Assembly (NCBI GenBank): GCA_900554525.1
Contig: USHL01000072.1
Span: 1 to 6,924, forward strand
Length of the DNA stretch: 6,924 bases
Reading direction: 5' to 3'
Source of the DNA: an uncultured Oscillospiraceae bacterium
GTDB taxonomy: Bacteria > Bacillota > Clostridia > Oscillospirales > Acutalibacteraceae
Below are positions 6,792 through 6,924 of the stretch, one piece after another; position 1 is the stretch's first letter, and each line of letters starts with the position of its first letter. The notes under the pieces were generated by a model. It ran no database searches, had not been told where the DNA came from, and was given only the letters and a program-made list of their open reading frames with translations. Both the position numbers and the translations under genes were made by a program.

Positions 6792-6924
6792 AACAATAGC
6801 CCTCCTTTAAAAGTTCGGTCTTCAATGCTTTTTTCGCGCGCCAAATAAGCGTTTCTGTCTGATGGCGGGTCTTTTTCATAATTTCCGCGGCAGACGAATT
6901 GTCAAAGCCCTCAAAGCAGATAAG
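6778..6924 (-). CDS. RNA polymerase sigma factor, sigma-70 family (ECF-type), C-terminal end only
   Basis: Only the last 48 residues are in the window; the 5' part lies beyond the right edge. They read as sigma region 4, the helix-turn-helix that contacts the -35 box: LICFEGFDNSSAAEIMKKT gives the first helices and HQTETLIWRAKKALKTELL the recognition helix and tail, matching the usual pattern of ...EIA...T.STVK..L.RA...L in small sigma factors. The sigma factor is inferred to be of ECF or a similar short type because region 4 ends the protein and a membrane protein gene follows, overlapping by 14 bases. The ribosome binding site of that following gene lies inside this coding sequence, so the two are translated together. 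Confidence 0.8.
   Translation of the reverse strand, partial: LICFEGFDNSSAAEIMKKTRHQTETLIWRAKKALKTELLKEGYCYEEL
6801..6808 (-). promoter_or_regulatory. Ribosome binding site of the anti-sigma-like gene, inside the sigma gene
   Basis: AAAGGAGG on the minus strand lies nine bases before the ATG at 6791 and within the last codons of the sigma factor gene. It fixes the start and supports stoichiometric expression of the pair. Confidence 0.85.

Overview
The window looks like an ordinary chromosomal segment from an anaerobic Firmicute of class Clostridia, most likely an Oscillospiraceae/Ruminococcaceae-type gut organism. This rests on a class II (Firmicutes-type) GalT, a ZapA gene joined to a DUF3656-containing U32 peptidase gene, a second phosphoglycerate-mutase-like enzyme of the archaeal type, a sigma/membrane-protein pair, moderately high GC, and strong GGAGG-type ribosome binding sites with sigma-A promoters. 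No phage, transposon, CRISPR, tRNA or rRNA sequence was seen.

Layout: positions 1-661 (minus) hold the 5' two-thirds or so of an AEC-family membrane transporter gene, cut by the window edge. It overlaps by one base the stop codon of galT (661-2151, minus). This pair is driven by a perfect-consensus sigma-A promoter (2184-2212), and the roughly 100 bp above it hold a bulged inverted repeat. Next comes a rho-independent terminator (2316-2345) closing a second minus-strand operon: zapA (4451-4744) followed, through a 4-base ATGA overlap, by a 700-residue U32 peptidase/RlhA-like protein (2352-4454). A 120 bp divergent promoter region separates zapA from a plus-strand enzyme (4865-6076) of the cofactor-independent phosphoglycerate mutase/proposed homoserine kinase family. 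A 14-bp bidirectional terminator (6078-6110) lies between that gene and a minus-strand pair: the 3' end of a sigma-70-family sigma factor gene (6778-6924, partial) overlapping by 14 bases a single-pass membrane protein (6114-6791) that is probably its anti-sigma partner.

How the genes relate: there is no single pathway. galT belongs to galactose (Leloir) metabolism, with a transporter of unknown substrate translationally coupled to it. zapA and the U32 gene link cell division with probable RNA hydroxylation or proteolysis. The PGM-like enzyme is monocistronic and acts in glycolysis or threonine synthesis. The sigma/anti-sigma pair is a candidate envelope-signal regulator. I found no convincing new multi-gene system; the points most worth checking are the real activity of the PGM-like enzyme, the membrane partner of the sigma factor, the galT-transporter coupling and the inverted repeat upstream of galT.
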